This document shows positions 1 through 8,325 of a DNA stretch of 64,000 nucleotides, piece after piece. This DNA comes from Pinibacter aurantiacus (lineage in GTDB: Bacteria; Bacteroidota; Bacteroidia; Chitinophagales; Chitinophagaceae): the NCBI RefSeq assembly GCF_019130065.1, contig NZ_JAHSPG010000003.1:620001-684000 (forward strand). The letters are read 5' to 3'. Both the position numbers and the translations under genes were made by a program. Position 1 is the stretch's first letter. Every line of letters begins with the position of its first letter. The notes below the pieces were generated by a model. It saw only the letters and a program-made list of their open reading frames with translations. It made no database searches and was not told the origin of the DNA.

Positions 1-160
1 CAGATAGAAATACAGCTTTTTTGAAGTTTCCATTATTTTTAAGCAATACCGAAAGAGAGTCAAGGCAAGCATTATAATTATTTTTTGTATTTAACAAAGG
101 CTGAGTATAACAGAAATTGATGTACAGAAGTAGTGTTGACAGGGCGATAATTTTTTTCAT
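1..160 (-). CDS. Secreted protein, N-terminal part only (runs off window)
   Basis: An open frame starts at an ATG at 160 and runs off the left edge; 53 residues are visible. It begins MKKIIALSTLLLYINFCYTQ, a typical Bacteroidota signal peptide cleaved near the TQ, so the product is exported. The rest (Cys-Leu-Asp-Ser, then a Lys/Asn-rich stretch) matches no family I recognise. It starts only 3 bases after the stop of the preceding 84-residue gene and so looks like the last visible member of the operon headed by the mini-RHS gene. By position it could be another immunity-like or accessory protein, but no function can be assigned. Confidence 0.6.
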   Translation of the reverse strand, partial: MKKIIALSTLLLYINFCYTQPLLNTKNNYNACLDSLSVLLKNNGNFKKAVFLS

Positions 161-163
161 CAG

Positions 164-418
164 TTATTCTATGTACTTACTTAAGACTTTCAATAAAGCA
201 GTTTTCAGATCATTTTCATCTGCTCTAAGCATATCCCTTTTTTTTGTAGGAAACGAAACAAAAACAGTATAACTATTTTCACCACGTTCGCCATCAAATT
301 TTATTACTGCAACATCTCCATTCTCTTTTACTTTTTCAAAGCAACCAATTATTTCTTCGAGGGAATAATCAGGTTTGTTTATTATTTCTTTTATATAATC
401 CATATTATTATTTAACAT
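164..418 (-). CDS. Small hypothetical protein, possible immunity protein of the RHS locus
   Basis: 84 residues, no signal peptide, predicted cytoplasmic, mixed alpha/beta, acidic. A second in-frame ATG at 403 (MDYIKEI) is equally plausible as the start. I recognise no family. The gene follows the 152-residue gene by 15 bases and precedes the next gene by 3 bases, so it is translated as part of a tight four-gene unit behind the mini-RHS gene. Small cytoplasmic proteins directly downstream of RHS tips are commonly immunity proteins; that role is inferred here from position and size only. Confidence 0.6.
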   Translation of the reverse strand: MLNNNMDYIKEIINKPDYSLEEIIGCFEKVKENGDVAVIKFDGERGENSYTVFVSFPTKKRDMLRADENDLKTALLKVLSKYIE

Positions 419-433
419 GATAAACTCAAAAAA

Positions 434-892
434 TCATAAAGTCTGCTCGACAACAAGCTGTCCCATACAAACAATTCTAATCTTTTTGTCTTCAAATACT
501 AACCTTTCAAAAAAATCGGGCAAGTCTATTGAACGAACAATGCGGAAAGCGACCTTGTCAACTACTAAGACTTCCAATTCCGTACACACAAAAATCTGTT
601 CTTCCCAGATTTTTGTATCATAAAAATTGTAAAAAAGACTTAAATCCAAAAGGAGTTTATTTTGTTCAAAATCTATAATTACAAAATGTTGGTCTACCCC
701 TACAGCACAAATGCTATCTGCAATTTTTGTGATTACAGGCTCTATTAAATCGCTTTGCCATGAAAATTTATAACTTCTGTTACTCAGTGATACAATTCCA
801 AATTTTCTATTGCCGTTTTTATTAGTAAAAAGCACTGTAATTTGTTGAGTCAAAAATTCTGTTTCAGATATCTCTTTAAAGACTACTTCCAT
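434..892 (-). CDS. Hypothetical protein directly behind the mini-RHS gene, candidate immunity protein
   Basis: 152 residues starting at an ATG at 892, only 3 bases after the stop of the RHS gene, so translational coupling is likely. There is no signal peptide or membrane segment. The sequence is rich in short beta-strand-like stretches (VGVDQHFVIIDFEQNK, FVCTELEVLVVDK), suggesting an all-beta or WD-like fold. I recognise no named family. Position immediately after a polymorphic toxin-like tip is the classical place for the cognate immunity gene, and this is the best candidate in the group. It could also be an unrelated passenger. Confidence 0.6.
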   Translation of the reverse strand: MEVVFKEISETEFLTQQITVLFTNKNGNRKFGIVSLSNRSYKFSWQSDLIEPVITKIADSICAVGVDQHFVIIDFEQNKLLLDLSLFYNFYDTKIWEEQIFVCTELEVLVVDKVAFRIVRSIDLPDFFERLVFEDKKIRIVCMGQLVVEQTL

Positions 893-895
893 AAA

Positions 896-1999
896 TTAAT
901 ATATTTTAGGAATCAGTGTAGTGATCTTGGGAATCAAATTCATATTTCCACCTTCATAAAAAAATCCAACCCCCACACTTCCCTTATCACCTATGTTAAC
1001 GCTTTTCATTATTGTTGTGCCGTACTCAGTTGCCTTTGTTGAGACAATTGTACCACTCTTAATCGCTTGATTAAAAACGGCGATCAATTCTTCTTGCGTA
1101 GTTATTCCCAATTGGGTCAAGTCGTTCAAGTTCTGAACAGAACGAGCTATATTTTTAGCATCTCCAGTCACAACCTTTCCAAAAAAATAGTCAAATTTAC
1201 TAGGGTTAACCGAAAATAGCTGCCTCCCATATCCCCCGTACATATTCATCCCTCCCGCAGCATACTCCCGCCTTGCTTCCATCGTTCCATACCCAATCGT
1301 CCTAAATGTCTTGTCCCAAAAACCTTCGCCGTAATGATAATTAGGATCGCTATGCCATGCTCTATACGCTTCGGTACGGTTGCCATACTCCGAGCCGTGT
1401 TGCGCATTCCAGTTTGTAAAGTTAGATTCATCATAACCAAAATCATTGGCACTATAGCCCATAAAAACTACGCCCGGAGCAGCGCCATTTATACTGGCAT
1501 TTTCTATTCTTGAGCCTGGCGCCAAATAGCTATCATACCCCGCAGCCTTTGCCTGTTCTTCTGATTTTACGTTTTCATCCCAGCTCCAGTTTGTGCCGCC
1601 CGTCGTATTTATCTTCCCCACCCAATCAGTTGCCGCCATTCCCGTTGGGTCTATAAGATTTATCGGATTATTCACACAAAAATTATATGGACTATACTGC
1701 GCAAACTTATCTGCCAAAGGGTCCACACTATACCAACGACTACTCGAGGTGTTGTCAGAGTATTTTTCATAAACCTGTTTTTCATCCAGCAGCTTTACTA
1801 CTTTTTTGGTACGAGTGTTGTACAATACAGATCCAATTCGTTGTATCGTATCCGTATCAAACACTTCTTCATAGCGGCCGCGGGACAAGGTAATTATCTT
1901 TCCTTTTTTGCCAATGCTTTTAAACGGGTTTGTGTTCTGCGCTTTCGCCGCAGCCGCCAGCACCAACAATAGCAAACATAAAAGTTGTACTTTTTTCAT
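896..1999 (-). CDS. Mini-RHS protein: signal peptide, RHS-associated core and variable C-terminal tip
   Basis: 367 residues from the ATG at 1999; an upstream in-frame TTG at 2008 is less likely because the signal peptide (MKKVQLLCLLLLVLAAAAKAQ) begins at the ATG. Around residues 90-125 lies an RHS-associated core motif (WYSVDPLADKFAQYSPY, then NNPINLIDPTGM), the conserved junction after which RHS proteins carry variable toxin tips. The usual hundreds of YD repeats are absent, so this is a core-plus-tip protein. The tip of about 240 residues ends in a module with NPSKFDYFFGKV followed by NIARSVQNL and a Leu-Gly-Ile segment, which recalls C-terminal modules of contact-dependent toxins from memory only. 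Three small genes follow at 3-15 base spacing. Toxin function is inference; an orphan or displaced tip is the alternative. Confidence 0.75.
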   Translation of the reverse strand: MKKVQLLCLLLLVLAAAAKAQNTNPFKSIGKKGKIITLSRGRYEEVFDTDTIQRIGSVLYNTRTKKVVKLLDEKQVYEKYSDNTSSSRWYSVDPLADKFAQYSPYNFCVNNPINLIDPTGMAATDWVGKINTTGGTNWSWDENVKSEEQAKAAGYDSYLAPGSRIENASINGAAPGVVFMGYSANDFGYDESNFTNWNAQHGSEYGNRTEAYRAWHSDPNYHYGEGFWDKTFRTIGYGTMEARREYAAGGMNMYGGYGRQLFSVNPSKFDYFFGKVVTGDAKNIARSVQNLNDLTQLGITTQEELIAVFNQAIKSGTIVSTKATEYGTTIMKSVNIGDKGSVGVGFFYEGGNMNLIPKITTLIPKIY

Positions 2000-2021
2000 A
2001 GTTGTCAAAAAGAGTTTGGTG

Positions 2022-3404
2022 TTATTTTTTTCGCGGAGTATTGGTTATGGTTACTTTTAGGTTTCTCAGCCGTTGCATTTCCTGTTGCATGCGTTGCTGC
2101 GCTTCTTTAGTCGCTTGCTTTTGCTGTTGAGTATTTATGCTTTTGAGCCATGCGTTATATGCTTCGCGGGGCATATCCTGGTAGCCGAGTGCATCTACTT
2201 TTTCGTAGGCTTGTTGCATTTGCTGCCAGGCGGCATAAGCTTCCGAATAATTAGGAAGGTCTTTTGGCTTTGGTCGGCCGGCTTCAACTATCTTCTTCAT
2301 GGCAACAGCAGTGAGTCTGTTGGCCTTAATCATATTTGCACTAAGATTATTGGAATCGATCTGTAGTATTTTTTGTGTCATATTCTTGGCAAAATCATTG
2401 TCGTCGCCAAAACGAAATATGAATCCGTTTAGCAAATCAACCATGCACTGCGCATATAAGCGACGGCTAGAGAGCGTGTCCAGAAAAGTGCCCATGTGCA
2501 AGGAATTTGCATTGATAAAACCCGATTGCAGCAACCACGCAGAGGAAACCAACTGACCATTGGTGGTTTCAAAATTTAGCAGGTTATTATTGCCATCCAT
2601 GAATTGTATAAAGGAATGCTGAGGCGCCATCGACAACCAGGCGTTGGCATGAAGTTGCTCTGCAAGCATCAAATAAATAAGCGGCAACGAATGGCACTGT
2701 CCTTTGCGCGTGGCGAGGGCTTTAAGGGTAAACATTTTGCTGTAATCCTGCTTACCCATAAAATCTTCAAAATCGTAGCCGAACGGTTCAACAGTCGTTC
2801 TTTGCTTGGTTTGGGCATTATAAAAATTATTGGGCTGTCCATACAACTTCATAATCCCGTAGTTAAGTGCCAGATTGTTCTTTTCACTTAACCCTTCCCG
2901 TTTTACAATTTGCTTTACGAGTGCAGCATTACGCTGAAGCGCCTGCTGAAAATCTACATATTTATACCTATTGTCGTAAAAAGCATTTTCTGCAATGAAC
3001 ACCGCTTTTGATATTGAAAAACTATCTGGATTGAGTTGCGATAAAGAATCATAAGCCTCACGATATACTTTTGTTAAGTACGTCCATTCCCGCTCTTTGC
3101 TATAAAGCATTTCAATATCACGGTTTGCCTCTTCAATTGCTTGCTGGCGTTGGATATTGTTCCTCATTTGCTCCTGATCAATAATGTCTTGAAGTGTTGG
3201 GCCTATGTTAGGAGAAACGGGAGACGTCTGTGGTGCAAAGGGATTCACCGGACCTCCGGGCAATGGTTGAGCAGGTTGTGGCAACTGTATCTGCGCCGTA
3301 ACAGATTCGTTCATGATCATACAAAATATGACCACGCAAAAAATAGGATTTATGAATACTAGCGAATGTTGGGTTTTCCATAGGATGGCGAATAATTTTC
3401 TCAT
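2022..3404 (-). CDS. Secreted transglutaminase-like (SirB1-type) protein with C-terminal helical region
   Basis: 460 residues from the ATG at 3404; an in-frame TTG lies 18 bases upstream. An unusually long hydrophobic leader (to about residue 38, ending VTAQ) precedes a Pro-rich linker. Residues about 230-290 contain KGQCHSLPLIYLMLAEQL, then PQHSFIQF, then LNFETTNGQ. This is the Cys-His-acid order of the transglutaminase-like fold, as in SirB1-like proteins, with likely Cys in GQC and His in PQH. The C-terminus is helical and Gln-rich, perhaps TPR-like followed by a coiled coil. It ends 22 bases before the mini-RHS ATG, so the two are probably co-transcribed; a processing role for the RHS protein is possible but unproven. 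Confidence 0.6.
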   Translation of the reverse strand: MRKLFAILWKTQHSLVFINPIFCVVIFCMIMNESVTAQIQLPQPAQPLPGGPVNPFAPQTSPVSPNIGPTLQDIIDQEQMRNNIQRQQAIEEANRDIEMLYSKEREWTYLTKVYREAYDSLSQLNPDSFSISKAVFIAENAFYDNRYKYVDFQQALQRNAALVKQIVKREGLSEKNNLALNYGIMKLYGQPNNFYNAQTKQRTTVEPFGYDFEDFMGKQDYSKMFTLKALATRKGQCHSLPLIYLMLAEQLHANAWLSMAPQHSFIQFMDGNNNLLNFETTNGQLVSSAWLLQSGFINANSLHMGTFLDTLSSRRLYAQCMVDLLNGFIFRFGDDNDFAKNMTQKILQIDSNNLSANMIKANRLTAVAMKKIVEAGRPKPKDLPNYSEAYAAWQQMQQAYEKVDALGYQDMPREAYNAWLKSINTQQQKQATKEAQQRMQQEMQRLRNLKVTITNTPRKK

Positions 3405-3641
3405 ACCATCCGTTTTAAACAAGCAATTATTTAATTCTTGTCAAAACTATTTTATTGGTTTTCAATTCTGTTTCTGAATCAGTCACACTTTTATTCAAAG
3501 CTGTCACATTTTTAAAGTAAAAATTCTGACACAAATTGATCTGTGCTGTGAGTCATAACTTATTTAATTTAAAATAAGTCAGAGGCTTGATTTGGTACAA
3601 CTTTTATTGTAGTTTAATACAAGCACATAAAAATCAAGTTA

Positions 3642-3815
3642 ATGTACGATCCTAAAAAAGACAAAACGGAAAAGCCGGATGACGACAAAAAAAGCTCTCC
3701 GCAGGAAGACGAATGCGGTGGCAACGGAGAATTGCCTGACCCGGAATCAATGTCAGATAACGAAGCAAACCAGGACGAAACCTACGCCGCTGATGATGAC
3801 CTGCGCGAAAAATAG
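3642..3815 (+). CDS. Small acidic hydrophilic protein
   Basis: A 57-codon frame, ATG at 3642 to TAG at 3815. The product is almost entirely charged or polar (many Asp, Glu, Lys, Asn), with a single Cys in DECGGNGE and no hydrophobic core, so it is probably intrinsically disordered and cytoplasmic. The frame is uninterrupted and biased towards Asp/Glu/Lys codons, unlike chance frames in this AT-rich gap. Small proteins of this kind are common and uncharacterised in Bacteroidota. No function is assigned. Confidence 0.5.
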   Translation: MYDPKKDKTEKPDDDKKSSPQEDECGGNGELPDPESMSDNEANQDETYAADDDLREK

Positions 3816-3926
3816 ATCAATGTTTTTTTAGCAAAATGCGGTACTATTTCTTCTCCACTCCCTTTGCGCGGCAAAAAGCTTTAAATTAATGTTCGTCACT
3901 AAATCATTCACTTTCTTTTTCTTGCC

Positions 3927-5060
3927 ATGAAAAGAAGAATATTTATTAAGAACACCAGCATGCTGGCCGCGGCAGTAAGCTTAACCGGAACATCTGCATT
4001 TCCTAAAGCACCTTTAAAAAATAAACTGCCCAAATGGAAAGGATTCAATCTCCTGGATTTCTTTTCTCCAAGGCCATTCGAAAAAATCGTTGCAACTGAG
4101 GAGCATTTCAAATGGATGCAGGATTGGGGCTTCGACTTTGTTCGACTGCCCATTGCCTATCCCGGCTATTTAAAATTTGACCGCAGCAAAAATATTACAC
4201 CGGACGAAGTATATAATATAAATGAAGTGGCCGTCGAGCTTGTTGACAAAGTCGTTTACATGGCACAGAAATACAACATGCATGTAAGCATCAATTTGCA
4301 TCGTGCGCCAGGATACTGCATCAATGCCGGCTTTCATGAGCCCTATAATTTATGGAAAGATGAAGAGGCACAAAAAGCATTTTACTTTCACTGGAACATG
4401 TGGGCGAAGCGTTACAAAAATATTTCCAACAAAAAGATAAGCTTCGACTTGGTGAATGAGCCAAGTATGCGCGAAGACATGAACGACCAACATTCTGCCG
4501 CAAGCTCTGTACCGGGCGATGTTTACAGGAAAGTTGCAAAAGGCGCGGCAGAAGCCATTCGAAAGGAAAACCCCACGCATTTAGTAATTGCAGATGGCAA
4601 TGACGTTGGCAGTTCCGTTATTCCGGAAATAATAGATTTAAACATTGCACAAAGTTGCCGCGGCTATTTCCCTCACGCCATTTCACACTACAAAGCGCCA
4701 TGGGCAAATAAAGATCCGGAACATCTGCCAGAACCTAAATGGCCCGGACAAGTAGGCAATCAATACCTCGACAAATCGATGCTGGTAAAATATTATCAGC
4801 CATGGATCGATCTAACCAAAAAGGGAGTGGGTGTGCATTGCGGTGAATGTGGTTGCTGGAACAAAACGCCGCACGATGTTTTCATTGCGTGGTTCACAGA
4901 CGTGCTCGATATTTTATCAGCCAACAATATAGGCTTTGCCATTTGGAACTTTATCGGCGATTTCGGCATTCTTAATTCTGGCCGCTCAGATGTGACTTAC
5001 GAAGATTGGCACGGCTACAAATTAGACCGAAAGTTTTTGGAGTTGCTGCAAAAACACTAA
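3927..5060 (+). CDS. Glycoside hydrolase family 5 (cellulase-type) exported enzyme
   Basis: 377 residues. The N-terminus MKRRIFIKNTSMLAAAVSLTG has a Tat-like or Sec leader with a basic start. The GH5 TIM-barrel signatures appear in order: FDFVRLPIAYP near residue 70, NLHRAPGY near 124-130, FDLVNEP with the acid/base Glu at about 178, HAISHYKAP near 250, and the nucleophile Glu at about 307 in VHCGECGCW; a later WNF motif completes the cleft. GH5 enzymes cleave beta-1,4 glycans such as cellulose, mannan or xyloglucan; the substrate cannot be read from the sequence. The gene is monocistronic, ending in a gap with a palindromic repeat before a convergent cupin gene. Confidence 0.88.
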   Translation: MKRRIFIKNTSMLAAAVSLTGTSAFPKAPLKNKLPKWKGFNLLDFFSPRPFEKIVATEEHFKWMQDWGFDFVRLPIAYPGYLKFDRSKNITPDEVYNINEVAVELVDKVVYMAQKYNMHVSINLHRAPGYCINAGFHEPYNLWKDEEAQKAFYFHWNMWAKRYKNISNKKISFDLVNEPSMREDMNDQHSAASSVPGDVYRKVAKGAAEAIRKENPTHLVIADGNDVGSSVIPEIIDLNIAQSCRGYFPHAISHYKAPWANKDPEHLPEPKWPGQVGNQYLDKSMLVKYYQPWIDLTKKGVGVHCGECGCWNKTPHDVFIAWFTDVLDILSANNIGFAIWNFIGDFGILNSGRSDVTYEDWHGYKLDRKFLELLQKH

Positions 5061-5067
5061 CACGTAC

Positions 5068-5167
5068 AGACAAGGCACTGCCTTGTCTCGTTGAAAAAAA
5101 ACGCTGCCTTGTCTCTTTGAAAAATGAACCCTCTGTCTTGAAAAACAGACAAGGCAGTGCCTTGTCT
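5068..5167. repeat. Paired 21-bp palindromes between convergent genes
   Basis: Two 21-base near-perfect palindromes, AGACAAGGCACTGCCTTGTCT at 5068-5088 and its reverse complement at 5147-5167, flank about 58 bases that contain a partial third copy (GCCTTGTCTCTTTG near 5105). Each copy can form its own hairpin, and the pair can form one long stem. The element lies exactly between the convergent GH5 and cupin genes and could stop transcription from both sides. It resembles REP-type intergenic palindromes; mobility is not shown. Confidence 0.7.
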
Positions 5168-5175
5168 CTACAAAA

Positions 5176-5727
5176 TCAATTAATGTACTCCGGGTAACTT
5201 GCCTTCTTACCTGCCAGCAAGGCAACTGGCGACAATATTGAAAACAAAATACGCTGCACAATAAACGATGGTTTCGAAAGCCTGAATTCGCCACGATGCC
5301 GGTTCGCCAATAATGCAACTTGTAACAAACCAGGACGACCATTTGTGTTCACCTTGCCATCGTTGGCCAGGCCGGTAGCTGTTTCAAGGAAATATTCTGT
5401 ATTTAACGCAGGCGTCACCCTCCAGCTAACAATAGTTTTTGCCGCCGAGGCGTTCCACATGCTGTGATTGCTGTTTTTGGGAATATCGATGGATTGACCT
5501 TTTCGTAAAACAATGATGCTACCATCCAGTTTTACCGTCAACTCTCCTTCCAGAACACTAAACTCCTCATGCTGTTCGGGATGATAATGCGGTGCAGGCG
5601 GCGTGGAATGCGGCGCGTAGGTCGTCACCATTTCAAGCAACTCACCCTTGCTGTCGCCGGATGTGATGACAAATCGTATAGACTGTCCCGTAACCTCATT
5701 TCTGATGATCTTGCCTCTATATGCCAT
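5176..5727 (-). CDS. Cupin-domain protein
   Basis: 183 residues from the ATG at 5727 (MAYRGKIIRN); an upstream in-frame TTG is not preferred. The cupin signature PHYHPEQHEEFSVLEGEL is at about residues 45-65, with His-x-His and Glu metal-binding residues, followed by the second cupin motif around PKNSNHSMWNAS. A C-terminal hydrophobic stretch (LFSILSPVALLAG) could be a membrane anchor. Such proteins are often metal-dependent dioxygenase-like or ligand-binding proteins of unknown role. The gene stands alone and is convergent with the GH5 gene. Confidence 0.8.
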   Translation of the reverse strand: MAYRGKIIRNEVTGQSIRFVITSGDSKGELLEMVTTYAPHSTPPAPHYHPEQHEEFSVLEGELTVKLDGSIIVLRKGQSIDIPKNSNHSMWNASAAKTIVSWRVTPALNTEYFLETATGLANDGKVNTNGRPGLLQVALLANRHRGEFRLSKPSFIVQRILFSILSPVALLAGKKASYPEYIN

Positions 5728-5842
5728 AGCGATAGGTTTACACAAATGTACTTGACCAACCTAAAGGATGGTAGCATATGCTGCAGCAATTGCCATATAT
5801 AATAACTGTAATGTAGTTTTTGGAGAACGAAAAGAAAACCTA

Positions 5843-6286
5843 CTACTCCGGCACGCTTATCAGCGGCTTTTCCATTTCAAAGTGAGGGATGGTAACCTCT
5901 ACAAACTCATTGCTGGTGACTTCGTAACCCAGTTTTTCATAAAAGCCAACGGCAGATTTGCGGGCGTGCATCACCATTCTCGTATACCCACGGTCGAGGG
6001 CAACTTTTTCTGCGAAGTTCATAATGGCCCGGCCAACGCCTTTTCCCTGGAGATTTCTGAGTACTGCCATTTGACGAAGCCTCACTGTTTCTTTGTCAAC
6101 TTGTATTAATATACAGCAGGCCAGCAGTTCGTCATCTTCAAAGGCTCCGATCAAAATATGATCTTTTTCGCTTTCTAATTCTTCCTTGGTAAAATACAAA
6201 CCGAGCGGTTTACGCAACACTTCATTGCGCAAATGAACCATTTGCTGATATTCCCTGGAACCGTAGTCTATAAGTTTTAAAGCCAT
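5843..6286 (-). CDS. GNAT-family N-acetyltransferase
   Basis: 147 residues. The acetyl-CoA pyrophosphate-binding motif A appears as RQMAVLRNLQGKGVGRAIM (about residues 70-88), followed by the C-terminal GNAT signature ARKSAVGFYEKLGYE with the Tyr often used as general acid. The length and the HLRNEVLRKPLGL start resemble small ElaA-like and other predicted acetyltransferases. The acceptor substrate is unknown. It is a cytoplasmic, single-gene unit. Confidence 0.85.
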   Translation of the reverse strand: MALKLIDYGSREYQQMVHLRNEVLRKPLGLYFTKEELESEKDHILIGAFEDDELLACCILIQVDKETVRLRQMAVLRNLQGKGVGRAIMNFAEKVALDRGYTRMVMHARKSAVGFYEKLGYEVTSNEFVEVTIPHFEMEKPLISVPE

Positions 6287-6621
6287 GCTGTAGATTTAAT
6301 GTAATTTACAAATATAAGGGCACATAAATTTTGATCCGGGCCAACCAAATACACCCGAAATATCTCATTTTTCTATAATACAGAGAGAAAGTAGTCATAT
6401 TTTCGCGCCAAAACGACCCTATTTTTCAAAAAATAACGTTGGACAATAATTATTTTATTTTTTTGGAAAACTTAGAACCAGCGTGCATTCAAGCTTGTTA
6501 TGCCAAGAAGGTTGAAGCAATGATTTCTACAGTAATTCTTCTTTTTTGAACAAAATGCTGCTTAAACATTGCCATTTAGCCAAAAATTATATTTTTGCAC
6601 CCGTAACTAAACTTTACAACA
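6287..6621. other. Intergenic stretch upstream of acpP
   Basis: 335 bases between the divergent GNAT and acpP genes. It is AT-rich, with no open frame or hairpin element that I can support. The only readable signal is the acpP promoter at its right end. Confidence 0.5.
6569..6597 (+). promoter_or_regulatory. Predicted Bacteroidota-type promoter of acpP
   Basis: A -7 box TATTTTTG at 6590-6597 fits the Bacteroidota consensus TAnnTTTG, and a -33 TTG lies at 6569-6571 with an 18-base spacer. Transcription would start near 6603, giving a leader of about 20 bases before the acpP ATG at 6622. Confidence 0.55.
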
Positions 6622-6858
6622 ATGTCAGACATCGCAACAAGAGTTAAAAAGATTATAGTTGACAAATTAGGTGTAGACGAGGCTGAGGTAACTAATGAGG
6701 CTTCTTTTACAAATGACCTAGGTGCCGATTCTTTGGACACCGTGGAGTTGATTATGGAATTTGAAAAAGAATTCAACATTTCAATTCCTGACGAACAAGC
6801 TGAAACCATCACTACCGTTGGTCAAGCCGTTGCTTACTTGGAAGAGCACGCAAAGTAG
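6622..6858 (+). CDS. acpP: Acyl carrier protein
   Basis: 78 residues, acidic, four-helix ACP. The phosphopantetheine attachment motif [10 protein letters not shown] places the modified Ser at residue 37. The product carries growing acyl chains through type II fatty-acid synthesis in the cytoplasm. It is followed by fabF and rnc, the order usual in bacteria. A strong promoter lies just upstream, and a hairpin lies between it and fabF, which may set the high ACP:FabF ratio cells need. Confidence 0.97.
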   Translation: MSDIATRVKKIIVDKLGVDEAEVTNEASFTNDLGADSLDTVELIMEFEKEFNISIPDEQAETITTVGQAVAYLEEHAK

Positions 6859-6894
6859 TCTCACGGTAGATCCTAATATAGGCAAAATTTTTAC

Positions 6895-6936
6895 TAATCC
6901 GCCTTTCGATAATTTATGTTATTCGAAGGCGGATTA
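6895..6936 (+). promoter_or_regulatory. Intercistronic hairpin between acpP and fabF
   Basis: TAATCCGCCTTTCGATAA (6895-6912) and TTATTCGAAGGCGGATTA (6919-6936) form an 18-base imperfect stem with a six-base loop. No T-run follows, so it is not a classical terminator and could instead be an attenuator, RNA-processing site or 3'-end stabiliser for acpP mRNA. It covers the ATG at 6916, which argues that fabF starts at 6964. Confidence 0.6.
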
Positions 6937-6963
6937 ATCATCTTAAATCCAGACAAACCGAAA

Positions 6964-8214
6964 ATGGAACTGAAAAGAGTAGTAGTTACAGGTATTGGCG
7001 CACTCACACCGCTTGGTAACAATTTAAACGATTATTGGAACGGTCTCGTGAACGGCGTATCAGGTGCCGATGCTATTACTTTATTTGATGCTTCCAAATT
7101 CAAAACAAAGTTTGCCTGTGAGGTAAAGAACTTCGATCCAACCCAATTCATGGATCGTAAAGAAGCCCGCAAAATTGACCGCTTTACTCAACTGGCTATC
7201 GTAGCAAGTGATGAAGCAATGGCAGATGCAGGCCTTTCCAAAGAGAATGTCAATCCGGACAGAACTGGCGTTATCTTCGGTAGCGGCATCGGCGGATTGA
7301 TCACTTTCCAAAACGAGGTGATGGAATTTGCCAAAGGTGACGGTACTCCGCGCTACAATCCTTTCTTTATTCCAAAAATGATCCTGGACATTGCTGCAGG
7401 CCACATTTCAATGAGGCACAACCTTCGCGGACCAAACTTCGCGGTAGTAAGTGCTTGCGCAAGTAGCACAAACGGTATCATGGAAGCCTACAATCTCATC
7501 CGCTTAGGCAAAGCAGACATCTTACTGTCCGGCGGTAGTGAAGCTGTTATCAGCGAAGCCGGCGTTGGTGGTTTCAATGCTATGAAAGCGATGAGCGAAA
7601 GAAATGACGATCCTAAAACAGCCAGCCGTCCTTACGATAAGGATCGCGATGGCTTTGTTATGGGAGAAGCTGCCGGTATCCTTGTATTAGAAGAATTGGA
7701 ACACGCCCTTGCAAGAGGTGCAAAAATTTATTGTGAGATCGCAGGTGCAGGCGCAACTGCAGATGCACACCACATCACAGCTCCACATCCGGAAGGGCTG
7801 GGTGCAAAAAATGTAATGATTGCCGCTCTTAAAGACGCAGGCATGCAACCGGAAGATATTGACTACATCAACACTCACGGAACTTCTACTCCGCTTGGAG
7901 ACATAGCTGAAATCAAAGCTATCGGAGAAGTTTTCGGCGAGCACGCTTATAAATTAAACATAAGCTCTACCAAATCAATGACAGGCCACTGTCTTGGTGC
8001 TGCGGGTGTAATTGAAGCCATTGCTTGTATCATGGCTTTGAAACACGGTATCGTGCCACCAACTATCAACCACTTTACAGACGATCCTGAACTGGATAAC
8101 AAGATGAACTTCACCTTTAACAAGGCTCAAACGCGCCCGATAAGAGCAGCACTGAGCAACACTTTCGGGTTCGGAGGGCACAATGCGGCAATTATTGTAA
8201 AGCATTATGAATAA
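6964..8214 (+). CDS. fabF: Beta-ketoacyl-ACP synthase II
   Basis: 416 residues from the ATG at 6964 (MELKRVVVTGIG), the normal KAS II start; an in-frame ATG 48 bases earlier lies inside a hairpin and would add 16 atypical residues. The catalytic triad is visible: Cys165 in VVSACASSTN, His305 in NTHGTSTPLGD and His342 in TGHCLGAAG, with Lys337. The enzyme condenses malonyl-ACP with acyl-ACP in fatty-acid elongation and acts with the neighbouring acpP product. Confidence 0.96.
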   Translation: MELKRVVVTGIGALTPLGNNLNDYWNGLVNGVSGADAITLFDASKFKTKFACEVKNFDPTQFMDRKEARKIDRFTQLAIVASDEAMADAGLSKENVNPDRTGVIFGSGIGGLITFQNEVMEFAKGDGTPRYNPFFIPKMILDIAAGHISMRHNLRGPNFAVVSACASSTNGIMEAYNLIRLGKADILLSGGSEAVISEAGVGGFNAMKAMSERNDDPKTASRPYDKDRDGFVMGEAAGILVLEELEHALARGAKIYCEIAGAGATADAHHITAPHPEGLGAKNVMIAALKDAGMQPEDIDYINTHGTSTPLGDIAEIKAIGEVFGEHAYKLNISSTKSMTGHCLGAAGVIEAIACIMALKHGIVPPTINHFTDDPELDNKMNFTFNKAQTRPIRAALSNTFGFGGHNAAIIVKHYE

Positions 8215-8325
8215 GATTTTTAGTCTTTTCATCATGATTCAGATCAAGGTTCACTGTTTTTTTCAGAAGTCTGTCTTTTTTTGGCAAACAGGATTTACCT
8301 TTAGTAAATAAACCAATAAAAGTCT

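Noticed and set aside
6916-6963. Upstream ATG extending fabF by 16 residues
   Set aside because: It lies inside the intercistronic hairpin and encodes residues not found at the start of KAS II enzymes, while the ATG at 6964 gives the standard N-terminus.
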